Of a stretch of 64,000 bases of DNA, positions 34,864-42,117 are shown piece after piece (the first letter of the stretch is position 1; every line of letters begins with the position of its first letter). Made by a program: the position numbers and the translations under genes. The DNA comes from DATJGF01 sp035495315 (lineage in GTDB: Bacteria; Verrucomicrobiota; Verrucomicrobiia; Limisphaerales; UBA8199), in the NCBI GenBank assembly GCA_035495315.1, contig DATJGF010000229.1:1-64000 (forward strand). The letters run 5' to 3'. The notes under the pieces were generated by a model. That model had not been told where the DNA came from, made no database searches, and worked only from the letters and a program-made list of their open reading frames with translations.

Positions 34864-35285
34864 TGAAAAAGTTTCTTCAAAGCTGGTTGATCAACACGCT
34901 CGCAGTGTTGGTAGCTGTCTACATTGTGCCGGGAATTCATTACCAGAATTGGCTCGACCTGCTAATGGCCTCGCTACTCCTCGGAATTCTGAACGCGGTG
35001 ATACGGCCCGTGCTGTTGTTTTTGGCGTTGCCGCTGCTGATTTTTACGCTTGGGCTCTTCATCCTGGTGATCAATGCACTGCTATTGTACTTCGTCGCCT
35101 ACCTGCTCCAGCCGCAGTTCTCGGTAGTGGACTTTAGTGCTGCGTTTTGGGGGGCCCTGGTTATTGGGATTGTGTCGCTGATCCTCAATTCCGTCACCCG
35201 GACGGGCAGTTCGCGGGTTCATTTTCAACATCGCAAAGGCCCGCCGCCAGGCGGCAGCGATGGGGGACCTGTGATTGATATTTGA
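34863..35285 (+). CDS. phage-holin-4_2-type small membrane protein (PF04020-like)
   Basis: A 140-aa protein with four transmembrane helices: about 5-25 (SWLINTLAVLVAVYIVPGI), 30-48, 55-80 (FLALPLLIFTLGLFILVINA) and 95-118. The conserved LGILNAVIRPVLLFLALPL and the short polar tail match the four-helix holin-like family found in most bacteria, which is not phage-derived in most genomes and whose function is unsettled. The start is a GTG whose first base is the last base of the manA stop. No other phage gene lies nearby. Confidence 0.85.
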   Translation: MKKFLQSWLINTLAVLVAVYIVPGIHYQNWLDLLMASLLLGILNAVIRPVLLFLALPLLIFTLGLFILVINALLLYFVAYLLQPQFSVVDFSAAFWGALVIGIVSLILNSVTRTGSSRVHFQHRKGPPPGGSDGGPVIDI

Positions 35286-35340
35286 TTAGTCCAAAGTCCA
35301 AAGTCCAAGTTGAGCAAGAGAGCTGGGCTACGGGATTCAA

Positions 35341-35967
35341 TTACTGGGATTCAAGGGCGGTTTGGTAGGCAGCGTGCAAAGTTTTTATGCCTCGCGCGAG
35401 GAAGCCTGTTTCAAAGTCGGTAGGCAATGCAGCCAGGGCGGCGGGTGTGGGCACCGGCCGAAAGAGGGCGCTGCCTCCAAACACCTCTTTAATCTGCGTG
35501 AAGTAGTCTTCGTCGTCGGTGCGCAGGTAGACCGCGCCGCCGGGGTGAAGCGCCGCCTCGGCGATGAGGGGAAAATCCATACTCACGAGTCGATGCCGAC
35601 GGTGTTTTCGCTTCGGCCAGGGGTCCGGAAAGTAGATGTGCAAGGCAGCCGCTGAATGAGGCGGCAACAAATAGCGCAGAAAATAGGCCGACTCGATACG
35701 CACGGCGCGAAGATTTGCCAAATCCGCGCGACGACCTTTTCGCTCGAGTTTTCGGATGCGTCCGAGTAATCGCTCGACGCCAATAAAATTATGCTCCGGG
35801 ACCTGTCGGGCATAGGCGACTAGAAATGAGCCATCGCCACTTCCGAGTTCAATTTCGAGCGGTTGTAATTTTGGAAAGAGGTCGGCCAGGTCCAGCGGTT
35901 GGATAATCGAAGGAAGCGCGTAAATTATGTTGGGCGTGGGGCAGATGGCGGCTTGCTGTTTGGGCAT
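35341..35967 (-). CDS. trmB: tRNA (guanine-N7-)-methyltransferase
   Basis: A 208-aa protein. It methylates G46 of tRNA using S-adenosylmethionine. The cofactor motif is LEIELGSGDGSFLVAYA, followed by NFIGVERLLGRIRKLERKG. The signature HIYFPDPWPKRKHRRHRLV carries the catalytic Asp. The open frame continues 56 codons upstream and reads through the adjoining tRNA-Pro gene; the ATG at 35967 gives the normal family length. It lies 86 bp downstream of that tRNA gene on the same strand, so a tRNA gene and a tRNA-modifying enzyme may share a transcript. Confidence 0.92.
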   Translation of the reverse strand: MPKQQAAICPTPNIIYALPSIIQPLDLADLFPKLQPLEIELGSGDGSFLVAYARQVPEHNFIGVERLLGRIRKLERKGRRADLANLRAVRIESAYFLRYLLPPHSAAALHIYFPDPWPKRKHRRHRLVSMDFPLIAEAALHPGGAVYLRTDDEDYFTQIKEVFGGSALFRPVPTPAALAALPTDFETGFLARGIKTLHAAYQTALESQ

Positions 35968-36053
35968 AAGGAGGTTCAGCGCACGCACACAAAAGGGACT
36001 ACAAAGAAAAACGGCATGCACATCGGTGATCGGCGATCCCGCAATGAGAAAAA

Positions 36054-36131
36054 TGGTCGGGGCGGTGAGATTCGAACTCACGACCTCTTGTACCCGAAAC
36101 AAGCGCGCTAGCCAGGCTACGCTACGCCCCG
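36054..36131 (-). tRNA. tRNA-Pro, anticodon CGG, CCA encoded
   Basis: The reverse strand folds as a cloverleaf: acceptor CGGGGCG/CGCCCCG with A73 and encoded CCA, anticodon stem CTTGT/ACAAG around TTCGGGT (anticodon CGG), and T arm GTGAGTTCGAATCTCAC. Confidence 0.95.
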
Positions 36132-36211
36132 ACAACGGCCAGAAAAGGTGCCGGGTGATTGGCCAAAATGCAATAGGAATTTCGCGTGGTTGAACGTGTT
36201 GCGGATCTGTA

Positions 36212-36251
36212 GCCGACTGACAGTCGGCGCTACAGCCGATTGCCAGTCGGC
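36212..36251. repeat. modular 17-bp palindromes on a 23-bp period, cluster 1
   Basis: Two palindromes with 7-bp arms and 3-nt loops, gccgactgacagtcggc (36212-36228) and gccgattgccagtcggc (36235-36251), are separated by 6 bp (gctaca). Degenerate further copies (ccaatcggtgcc, ccaattcggcgcc) run to about 36297. The same architecture occurs at 62165-62299 with other stem sequences. Confidence 0.8.
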
Positions 36252-36328
36252 GCTACAAAAATTCCAATCGGTGCCACGACGATTCCAATTCGGCGCCAAT
36301 ATGCCGCTATAGTCCTAAATGAACGTAG

Positions 36329-37126
36329 CTACGCCGAAGCGCGACCCAAGCGCCAGCGAATGGCGAGACCACTCAATAAGCCAGCGCCCATCGCGATCAG
36401 GCCGGAGCGATACGGATGCACACTGATGCGCTGTTTGACGCGCGCGCTGATGTTGCGCGGGCTGAGCCGGTCGCGCAACGCCTCAAGCGTTTCACCCATT
36501 TCTTCTTCCGTCGCCTCGACACGGGATTGCATCTCTTCTGGCGAAGGTCGAGGCTCTGACGGAGTTTCAGGGGTCTTCGCTCTATCCACTACCGGACCGC
36601 CTTTGAGCCCTTGCAGGGTTTGCAGGGTCCGCTCCGGTGAAAGCGACTCGGCTTTCATGCCCGACAGACCTTTGAGCACCAGGGCTCCACCGGTGATTAC
36701 AACTACCAAGCCGAGGCCGCCGATGCCAATGAAGGCCGCCAAAAGGCCTGCAACGCCGGCCAACTGAATGGCCCACGCGGCCAGGTACCCCAAACCGATC
36801 AATAGAACGATCGCGCCAGCAAAGGCAATTGTCGCGCCGATACCCAAAAAAACCGCGTTGCGCCCAAAGTGAGAGAGCTTTTCGGACATCTCGGCCTTCA
36901 CCAGTTTGATTTCCTGCCGAATCAACAGGCGGGTTTCGTCCATCAAGTCTTGCAGCAGTGTAAAGACGGAGTGTCGATTTACCTGGTTATGATTGTGGGT
37001 ATGTAGCTCTTCAATTTCTGGGTCAGTGGAGCGAGAGACGGCTATGTTTTCCGGGACCGGTGGGTTGCTCACGGTTGGGGGTATTGCGGCTGGGCTCTGG
37101 CGTTCACCGGAAAGTGTGCTTGACAT
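36329..37126 (-). CDS. Holin-X-like plus DUF3618-like membrane protein
   Basis: A 265-aa protein. A hydrophilic N-terminus (1-50) leads into an amphipathic segment, TLLQDLMDETRLLIRQEIKLVKAEM. Two transmembrane helices follow (about 92-115 and 122-148), the pattern of the actinobacterial Holin-X/Phage_holin_3_6 family. Residues about 200-235 (MQSRVEATEEEMGETLEALRDRLSPRN) match DUF3618, and a last short hydrophobic segment (YRSGLIAMGAGLLSGLAI) ends the protein. Such pairs usually occur as separate adjacent genes, so this looks like a fusion. Family members are linked to envelope stress, not lysis; the role here is unknown. Confidence 0.8.
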   Translation of the reverse strand: MSSTLSGERQSPAAIPPTVSNPPVPENIAVSRSTDPEIEELHTHNHNQVNRHSVFTLLQDLMDETRLLIRQEIKLVKAEMSEKLSHFGRNAVFLGIGATIAFAGAIVLLIGLGYLAAWAIQLAGVAGLLAAFIGIGGLGLVVVITGGALVLKGLSGMKAESLSPERTLQTLQGLKGGPVVDRAKTPETPSEPRPSPEEMQSRVEATEEEMGETLEALRDRLSPRNISARVKQRISVHPYRSGLIAMGAGLLSGLAIRWRLGRASA

Positions 37127-37318
37127 AATGCTTTATTCTCCTTTAGTACCTCTGTCAATTTCGCGCTGCCGAGTGAGGCCCTCGGAGCTGTTTATTGACC
37201 ATCGCATTAAGAGGGGTTTTTTCAATGCGTCATGCTGGGAAGCCATGTGGGGGAAAGACCTTAGAAGGGGCGCGGCGACAGCGTATAGATACCCGTTTCC
37301 CCAAGGTTTCTCACGGCG

Positions 37319-38239
37319 TTACTTGTCTTCAGCCAGAAAGGAGGCAACGATCGGCCGGTGATCCGAGGCTAGGCCCCAATTGGGAATTCTCAGCGCGTAA
37401 GTTTGCGACCAATGCCACTCCCTCGCCATGCCGGAACTGGCCAGAATGAAATCGATGCGGCTGTAAACATCCTCCTTGGCGTAATAGTGCGTCCAGGTGA
37501 TTGGGCGCGCTTCATTTCCCAATTCGGAATCGGTGTCACCATTGCGCTCGGCGGGATGGGTGTCGACCAATTTGGTTATTCCGTGTCCGATAACTACTTT
37601 GGTAGAGGCTGCGTCCTTGGTGTCGTTCAGGTCGCCAAGAACGAGGAGATTTGCCGTCGGCTCGGCGGCAAGCCGGGCATCGATTTTCTCTCGCAGTAAC
37701 TTTGCTTCCTGGAAGCGCAGCTCGGCTTCATCGGCCGGCGCAACGATTCGTCTGGATTTCAGATGAGCCGCAATGAGGGTAAAGGAATAGTTCGGGTTGA
37801 CCTGGACATCGACCTCAAGAAAACCACGACTGACGAAGAAACGGCGGCCGTTGAGCAGAAAACTCTCTCGAGTATGAGGTCTGCGGGCGGAAAAAGGGAA
37901 GCGGCTAAGGACCGCCAGATTGATATTTGTATCCGCGCCGGTCACGAGCTCCCAATGGGGAAAATCGTTTCCCTCCTTTTGCAGCGCATCGCGCAATTCC
38001 AGCAGGGCATTAGTCCCACCGATTTCCTGCAAAGCCAGGACATCCGGGTTAATGGCCCGAATACTCTCGCGGATTTTGGCCTTGGCATCGTCACCCTTGG
38101 CGGGACGGGTTCGCGAGGCCGTCTCGAGATAGTTTTCGAGATTATAGGTTGCCACGCTAAAGCTTGCAGGCCAGACGGAGTGGACTGGAAGACAAATCAA
38201 CGCCAGGCAAACAAGCAAGGAGAACGGGTACCCACGCAC
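37319..38239 (-). CDS. secreted endonuclease/exonuclease/phosphatase family protein
   Basis: A 306-aa protein. A signal peptide (MRGYPFSLLVCLALICLPVHS) precedes an EEP domain with all core motifs: ATYNLENY (Asn), LALQEIGG (catalytic Glu), LGDLNDT (Asp-x-Asn) and a terminal SDHRPIVASF (Asp-His). The family cleaves phosphodiester bonds in DNA, RNA or phospholipids with Mg2+; export suggests an extracellular nucleic acid or lipid target. The start chosen is GTG at 38239, which gives the signal peptide. The longer frame would overlap the divergent folE2 gene. Confidence 0.87.
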   Translation of the reverse strand: MRGYPFSLLVCLALICLPVHSVWPASFSVATYNLENYLETASRTRPAKGDDAKAKIRESIRAINPDVLALQEIGGTNALLELRDALQKEGNDFPHWELVTGADTNINLAVLSRFPFSARRPHTRESFLLNGRRFFVSRGFLEVDVQVNPNYSFTLIAAHLKSRRIVAPADEAELRFQEAKLLREKIDARLAAEPTANLLVLGDLNDTKDAASTKVVIGHGITKLVDTHPAERNGDTDSELGNEARPITWTHYYAKEDVYSRIDFILASSGMAREWHWSQTYALRIPNWGLASDHRPIVASFLAEDK

Positions 38240-38317
38240 GAACTCGTTACTAAGTGTTTGGCAGGGCTGAGTCAAAGGCAATTTGCAAATGCCGGGCAGC
38301 CTGCTACTGTTCAGCAA

Positions 38318-39202
38318 ATGTTCAAGCCATTGGAGAATCGATTGGCCCGCGCCCAGGATGGCGCATCGAAAAATGCCGTCAAGGCCTCGCACTCGCGAGC
38401 GGCGGCCTCGCGTGGAGGCAAGTCAGTATCCAAGCTGCACGATAAACAAAGCGAACCTGATTACCGGGAACTGCGTATCGACAAGGTCGGGGTGCGCGGC
38501 TTGCGTTTTCCCATAACCGTGCGGGACAAGGAGCGGGCGTTTCAAAATACGGTGGCGACCATCGGGATGTTCGTCGATTTGCCGAAGGAATTCAAAGGGA
38601 CCCACATGAGCCGTTTCCTGGAGGTGCTCAATGCGCACGGCAACGTGATTCATGTCGAGAACATCACTGAGATTTTGTACGCGATGCAGAAAAAATTTGC
38701 CGCGGCGACCTCTCACCTCGAAATCGAGTTCCCGTATTTCATGGTGAAAAAGGCGCCGGTGACTGGCATGGAAGGCGTAATGGATTACGTCGCCCGTTTT
38801 GACGCCACAGCGTGCCACCACGAGATCGATTTTGTGCTGACGGTCAAGGCGAGGGTGACCACCCTATGCCCCTGTTCAAAAGCCATTGCCAGCCACGGCG
38901 CGCATAATCAACGCGGCGAGGTCACCGTCCAGATTCGCTCCCGGAAATCGATCTGGATTGAGGACCTCATCCAGATCATAGAGAGTTCCGCGAGCTGCGA
39001 CTTGTATGCACTGTTGAAACGACAGGACGAAAAGGCGGTTACCGAGCGGGCTTATGACAACCCGGTGTTTGTGGAAGACCTGGTACGCAATGTTGCCCTG
39101 AAGCTTAATGCGCACCCTAACGTGACCTGGTACAAGGTGGAAGCCGAGAACCACGAGAGTATTCACAACCACAATGCCTACGCCTGCATTGAAAAAGGGT
39201 AA
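38318..39202 (+). CDS. folE2: GTP cyclohydrolase FolE2 (type IB)
   Basis: A 294-aa protein that makes 7,8-dihydroneopterin triphosphate from GTP, the first step to folate and queuosine-type products. Visible motifs are KVGVRGLRFPITVRDK, the T-fold segment HLEIEFPYFMVKKAPVTG and the metal-site region VKARVTTLCPCSKAIASHGAHNQRG. FolE2 can use metals other than zinc, and in several bacteria it replaces zinc-dependent FolE under zinc limitation. That is notable because zinc-related genes follow within 3 kb. The long open frame back to 37763 runs over the opposite-strand gene and is not credible. Confidence 0.93.
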   Translation: MFKPLENRLARAQDGASKNAVKASHSRAAASRGGKSVSKLHDKQSEPDYRELRIDKVGVRGLRFPITVRDKERAFQNTVATIGMFVDLPKEFKGTHMSRFLEVLNAHGNVIHVENITEILYAMQKKFAAATSHLEIEFPYFMVKKAPVTGMEGVMDYVARFDATACHHEIDFVLTVKARVTTLCPCSKAIASHGAHNQRGEVTVQIRSRKSIWIEDLIQIIESSASCDLYALLKRQDEKAVTERAYDNPVFVEDLVRNVALKLNAHPNVTWYKVEAENHESIHNHNAYACIEKG

Positions 39203-39260
39203 GGGTCGAGCCGACCCCTTGGGCCCGATGGAAGCTGCGCACGAAGTACTGACGGGACGA

Positions 39261-39298
39261 TGAGAGCGAACAACAAACCCCGTAATTGTTTGTTCTCA
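39261..39298 (+). terminator. possible hairpin terminator after folE2
   Basis: tgagagcgaacaa and ttgtttgttctca pair over 11 of 13 positions around a 12-nt loop, 60 bp after the folE2 stop. No T-run follows. The rest of 39203-39500 has no gene. It contains a half-site atttgca at 39418-39424 like the palindrome at 40578. Confidence 0.45.
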
Positions 39299-39500
39299 TG
39301 GTTTTGCCGCTTCAAGGCCTTGAAGGTCAAGCGCCCTGGCCTGCCTGACTTTCTCCGCCTTGGTTCCGGTCAATACCCCGCTGACGGGCTGAAGATTTTT
39401 GAAAATTGTTATGGAATATTTGCATTCCTTTGCTACATTCGCGAACTCTCAAACCCGGAGTATTCGGGGTGAAGAGCAAAAGTTGATCAGGTAGTGAGCT

Positions 39501-40082
39501 GTGACAACGAAGAAAAAAGATACTAGCAAGAAGGCCGCAAGTGGCAGCAAACCGCATGGGTCCGCGACGGCGGCGTCCATTCTTGGACACCCGGTCGTAA
39601 AGATAAAGAAGAACGGGGAAGTCAAGATTCGGGCGGAATGGACCAAATTTTATCAGCGTCTGCTCGAGCTGCGTGAGCAATTGGTTCGTCAAATGAACGG
39701 TCTCGCCAAGGAATCGGCGCAGGAGATGGCCGGCTACAGCCTCCACATGGCCGACTCGGGGACGGATAACTTCGACCGCGATTTTGCGTTGAGCTTATTG
39801 TCGTCGGATCAGGACGCGGTTTATGAAATTGAAGAGGCGCTGAAGCGCATCGAGAAAAACACCTACGGCATTTGTGAACTGACTGGCAAACAGATTCCGA
39901 AAAGCCGTCTGGAGGCAATTCCCTGGACCCGATTTACCGTGCAGGCACAGGCCCAATTGGAACGCGAAGGCGCGCTGCGCCAGCGCCGGTTGGGCGCCCT
40001 GGGCACCGTCGATGCCGTTGGTATGTCCGAAGTTGAAAGTGAAGAAGAAGAGCCTGAGGAAAAGCCGAAGGAAAAGGAATAG
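39501..40082 (+). CDS. TraR/DksA-family protein lacking the zinc-finger cysteines
   Basis: A 193-aa protein. The basic, Ala/Lys-rich N-terminus (1-40) is followed by the coiled-coil hairpin of DksA proteins (about 45-118; DNFDRDFALSLL, then YEIEEALKRIEKNTYG). The globular part reads GICELTGKQIPKSRLEAIPW. Of the four zinc cysteines only C125 remains; the others read T128, T146 and A149. An acidic tail follows (EEEEPEEKPKEKE). DksA binds RNA polymerase in its secondary channel and tunes rRNA and stress promoters. Zinc-free DksA variants are known to replace the zinc form under zinc starvation in some bacteria. The start is GTG; rpmG follows 6 bp after the stop. Confidence 0.87.
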   Translation: MTTKKKDTSKKAASGSKPHGSATAASILGHPVVKIKKNGEVKIRAEWTKFYQRLLELREQLVRQMNGLAKESAQEMAGYSLHMADSGTDNFDRDFALSLLSSDQDAVYEIEEALKRIEKNTYGICELTGKQIPKSRLEAIPWTRFTVQAQAQLEREGALRQRRLGALGTVDAVGMSEVESEEEEPEEKPKEKE

Positions 40083-40088
40083 CCGTTT

Positions 40089-40256
40089 ATGCCACGGGAA
40101 ATCGTTACTATTGAATGCACCGAAGCGCGCAAGGAGGGCAAGTCTCCTTCCCGCTATACCACCACGCGCAACAAGAAGCTTAAGCCCGAAAAGCTTGAAC
40201 TGAGGAAGTACAATCCGGCGTTGCGCCGCCATACTCTCCATCGCGAAATCAAATAG
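40089..40256 (+). CDS. rpmG: 50S ribosomal protein L33 (cysteine-poor form)
   Basis: A 55-aa protein beginning MPREIVTIECTEARKEGKS and containing SRYTTTRNKKLKPEKLELRK, then YNPALRRHTLHREIK. The YTTxKNKxxxPxxLELRKYxPxxRxHTxHxE pattern is diagnostic for L33. Three of the four cysteines of the zinc-binding form are absent (CTEAR instead of CxxC; NPALR instead of CPxC). It lies 6 bp after the DksA-like gene and 3 bp before rpsR, a tight operon. Confidence 0.95.
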   Translation: MPREIVTIECTEARKEGKSPSRYTTTRNKKLKPEKLELRKYNPALRRHTLHREIK

Positions 40257-40259
40257 CCT

Positions 40260-40526
40260 ATGCCTCGCAAAACTCGCCCTGAGAAACCCGACCGCCGCGG
40301 TGGACGCGGCCGCAGTTCGTTCGCAGAAGTGCGCACTCCGCGCCCGAAGCCGAAGATCGATTTCACCGTCGACGCGCTGGATTTCAAGAATACCAATTTG
40401 CTGCGTCAGTTTGTCACTGACCAGGGCCGGATTCTTCCTCGTAAATACACCGGCCTGCCGGCCCATTATCAGCGGCGTCTGAACCGCGCGATCAAGCGCG
40501 CCCGTCAGATGTTGTTGATGAAGTAA
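40260..40526 (+). CDS. rpsR: 30S ribosomal protein S18
   Basis: An 88-aa protein. The conserved core reads DALDFKNTNLLRQFVTDQGR, ILPRKYTGLPAHYQRRLNRA and IKRARQMLLM, matching S18 along its length, with an Arg/Lys-rich N-terminal extension. It contains no cysteine. In many bacteria rpsR lies between rpsF and rplI; here it instead follows a DksA-like gene and rpmG, which raises the question whether this is the main or a second copy. Confidence 0.96.
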   Translation: MPRKTRPEKPDRRGGRGRSSFAEVRTPRPKPKIDFTVDALDFKNTNLLRQFVTDQGRILPRKYTGLPAHYQRRLNRAIKRARQMLLMK

Positions 40527-40536
40527 TTTTTCGCGA

Positions 40537-40567
40537 GCCCGCCACCGGAGTTGCGGGCGTTTTTTTG
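40537..40567 (+). terminator. intrinsic terminator after rpsR
   Basis: gcccgc (40537-40542) pairs with gcgggc (40553-40558) across a 10-nt loop, followed by gttttttt. It separates the rpsR operon from the metal-transport operon. Confidence 0.88.
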
Positions 40568-40577
40568 GGAAAGCAAA

Positions 40578-40592
40578 TGCAAATGATTTGCA
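40578..40592. promoter_or_regulatory. perfect 7-1-7 palindrome, candidate Zur/Fur operator
   Basis: tgcaaat-g-atttgca is a perfect 7-1-7 inverted repeat, the geometry of Fur/Zur/PerR-family operators. It ends 33 bp before the ATG of the ZIP transporter, whose operon also encodes a Fur-family regulator. This arrangement fits autoregulated zinc-responsive repression. Confidence 0.65.
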
Positions 40593-40625
40593 ATTAGCCG
40601 CCGTAGCAACGGTCGGTTCTTCCCT

Positions 40626-41345
40626 ATGGATTATCTGTTGCTCCTTTCCAGTATTGCGCTGGGTGCCATCAGCGTCTTTCTCTTTCGGTTATACGAGCCG
40701 AAGGTAGTCAAGTTACTCAACGCATTTACCGGCGCGTATTTGCTCTGTCTGACTTTTCTCCATCTCCTGCCGGAGTTGTATCATTCCGAGTTCGGAACCA
40801 CTGCCAGCGGCGAAGTATCGCTTGGAGTTCTCATCCTGGCAGGTTTCTTCGCGCAGGTCACGCTGGACGTGATTTCAATGGGGGTCGAACATGGGCACGT
40901 TCATCATGTGCACGGAGGAGTACCGATTGGGATCATGGGCGGGCTATGCTTGCACGCGCTGATTGAGGCGATGGCGCTAGGAAACCCGCAAACCCATTAC
41001 GACCCGGCGTCGCGCCGGCTATTGCTTTATAGCATTGTGCTGCACAATTACCCCGTCTCCATCGCTCTGCTGGGCATGCTGTTGCAGAGCGGCATGAAAA
41101 CGCAGCGGGCGCTGGTGCTGCTCGGCATTTTTGCTGCGATGGCCCCGTTGGGCCTTTCGATAAGCGCACACAGCGCGTTGGCGGTCCACAGCCGGCAATT
41201 GACGGCAATCGTGATTGGAATTTTCATGCATATTTCGACCACGATTCTCTTCGAAAGCAGCGATATTCATCGATTTAACCTGGCCAAACTTGGGGCAATC
41301 CTCCTCGGCACTGGTCTGGCCTTTTTGAGCCTTATGCTACACTAA
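40626..41345 (+). CDS. ZIP-family metal transporter
   Basis: A 239-aa protein with about seven or eight transmembrane helices. The metal-binding loop HGHVHHVHGG is followed by helix IV GGLCLHALIEAMALG (H and E) and helix V SIVLHNYPVSIAL (H-N), the signature of ZIP importers. Helix II contains TFLHLLPELYHSE. It should bring zinc or another divalent metal into the cytoplasm. The gene follows a 7-1-7 palindrome and is 6 bp upstream of a Fur-family regulator, so zinc uptake under Zur-type control is the best reading. The specific metal cannot be proven from sequence. Confidence 0.92.
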   Translation: MDYLLLLSSIALGAISVFLFRLYEPKVVKLLNAFTGAYLLCLTFLHLLPELYHSEFGTTASGEVSLGVLILAGFFAQVTLDVISMGVEHGHVHHVHGGVPIGIMGGLCLHALIEAMALGNPQTHYDPASRRLLLYSIVLHNYPVSIALLGMLLQSGMKTQRALVLLGIFAAMAPLGLSISAHSALAVHSRQLTAIVIGIFMHISTTILFESSDIHRFNLAKLGAILLGTGLAFLSLMLH

Positions 41346-41351
41346 GAGTCT

Positions 41352-41810
41352 ATGGGCCATGGCTCCTGCAAACCCCATGCGCGGCATCACCCGGACCTTC
41401 TGGTCCTGGTGGAACGGTTGCGACGCAAATCGCGCAAACTGACGGGTCCTCGCCAGGCCATTTTGCAATTGCTCCGCCAGCACGCCCATCCGCTGTCGAT
41501 TCGAGAGATTTTTTCAGTGTTGCCGCGCGGGGATTGCGACCTGGCGACCGTCTATCGCTCGATGCACTTGCTCGAGAGCATGGGCATGGTCAAACGCTTT
41601 GATTTCGGCGACGGCGTCGCTCGGTTCGAATTGCTGCCGGAGGGCGATGACGGTCATCATCATCATCTGGTGTGCCTGCGCTGCGCCGGCGTGGTTGAAA
41701 TTGCGGATTGTGCGATCGGCGAACTGGAAGGGCGGATTGCGTCTGACAGCGGCTTCAAAGGGATTACGCATAAACTCGAGTTCTTTGGCATCTGTCCGGA
41801 TTGCCAATAA
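41352..41810 (+). CDS. Fur-family transcriptional regulator, probably Zur
   Basis: A 152-aa protein. A winged-helix DNA-binding domain (about 20-90: LTGPRQAILQLLRQHAHPLSIREIF, DLATVYRSMHLLESMGMV) is followed by a dimerisation domain with GHHHHLVC, the CxxC pair C108/C111 and the C-terminal pair C148/C151 that hold structural zinc. The His cluster at 102-105 forms part of the regulatory metal site in this family. Sequence alone does not split Fur, Zur and PerR. Co-transcription with a ZIP transporter supports Zur. It probably represses its own operon through the upstream palindrome. Confidence 0.88.
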   Translation: MGHGSCKPHARHHPDLLVLVERLRRKSRKLTGPRQAILQLLRQHAHPLSIREIFSVLPRGDCDLATVYRSMHLLESMGMVKRFDFGDGVARFELLPEGDDGHHHHLVCLRCAGVVEIADCAIGELEGRIASDSGFKGITHKLEFFGICPDCQ

Positions 41811-41841
41811 CGGTAAAGTCCAAGGTCCAAGAATGTGGCGC

Positions 41842-41890
41842 GTGGAGCCCGTCCCTCCGATTGGGCCTCGCCGAGCTCGGCTTTCCGAGG
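41842..41890. repeat. interspersed palindromic repeat, partial copy 3
   Basis: tggagcccgtccctccga, then gggcctcgccgagctcggc and tttccgagg, matches the right half of the elements at 3939-4043 and 5023-5128. The left half is missing. Confidence 0.5.
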
Positions 41891-41896
41891 CACGAA

Positions 41897-41923
41897 CAAA
41901 AAAAGCCACGCTTGCGCGTGGCT
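41897..41923 (-). terminator. intrinsic terminator of the small gene at 41953-42117
   Basis: On the minus strand, agccacgc-gcaa-gcgtggct is a perfect 8-bp stem with a GNRA loop, followed directly by seven T. It lies 30 bp after the small gene stop. Confidence 0.88.
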
Positions 41924-41952
41924 GACTTCATTTCGTTTTAGTTGGGATCGTT

Positions 41953-42117
41953 TTATGTCGCTTCGCTAGCCATCCAATCTTCCAGGTGCAGGTATCCCTT
42001 AATCTTCCTGCGTTCATAACGATGTTTCAGTGGTTTTTTCGGCTGATTATCGACCTTGCGGAAGGGATGTTTTGGATTACGGATAGCTTCACTGATGACT
42101 TCCAACGATTTGGTCAT
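41953..42117 (-). CDS. small basic protein of unknown function
   Basis: A 54-aa protein (MTKSLEVISEAIRNPKHPF, then RKVDNQPKKPLKHRYERRKI, ending DWMASEAT), rich in Lys and Arg in the middle. No family was recognised. It is called as a real gene because AAAGGA lies 9 bases before the ATG and a strong intrinsic terminator follows 30 bp after its stop. A TATACT at about 42227-42232 on the minus strand could be its -10. The longer open frame to 42219 has no better start. It might bind nucleic acid or the ribosome, judging only from charge. Confidence 0.65.
   Translation of the reverse strand: MTKSLEVISEAIRNPKHPFRKVDNQPKKPLKHRYERRKIKGYLHLEDWMASEAT

Noticed and set aside
34863..35285. Prophage remnant suggested by a holin-like protein
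   Set aside because: This four-helix family is widespread in bacterial chromosomes and no other phage gene is nearby.
35968..36135. Longer N-terminus for trmB
   Set aside because: The extra 56 codons translate the tRNA-Pro gene, and the shorter form fits the family length.
37763..38317. Longer N-terminus for FolE2
   Set aside because: It lies antisense to the endonuclease-like gene and has no similarity to FolE2.
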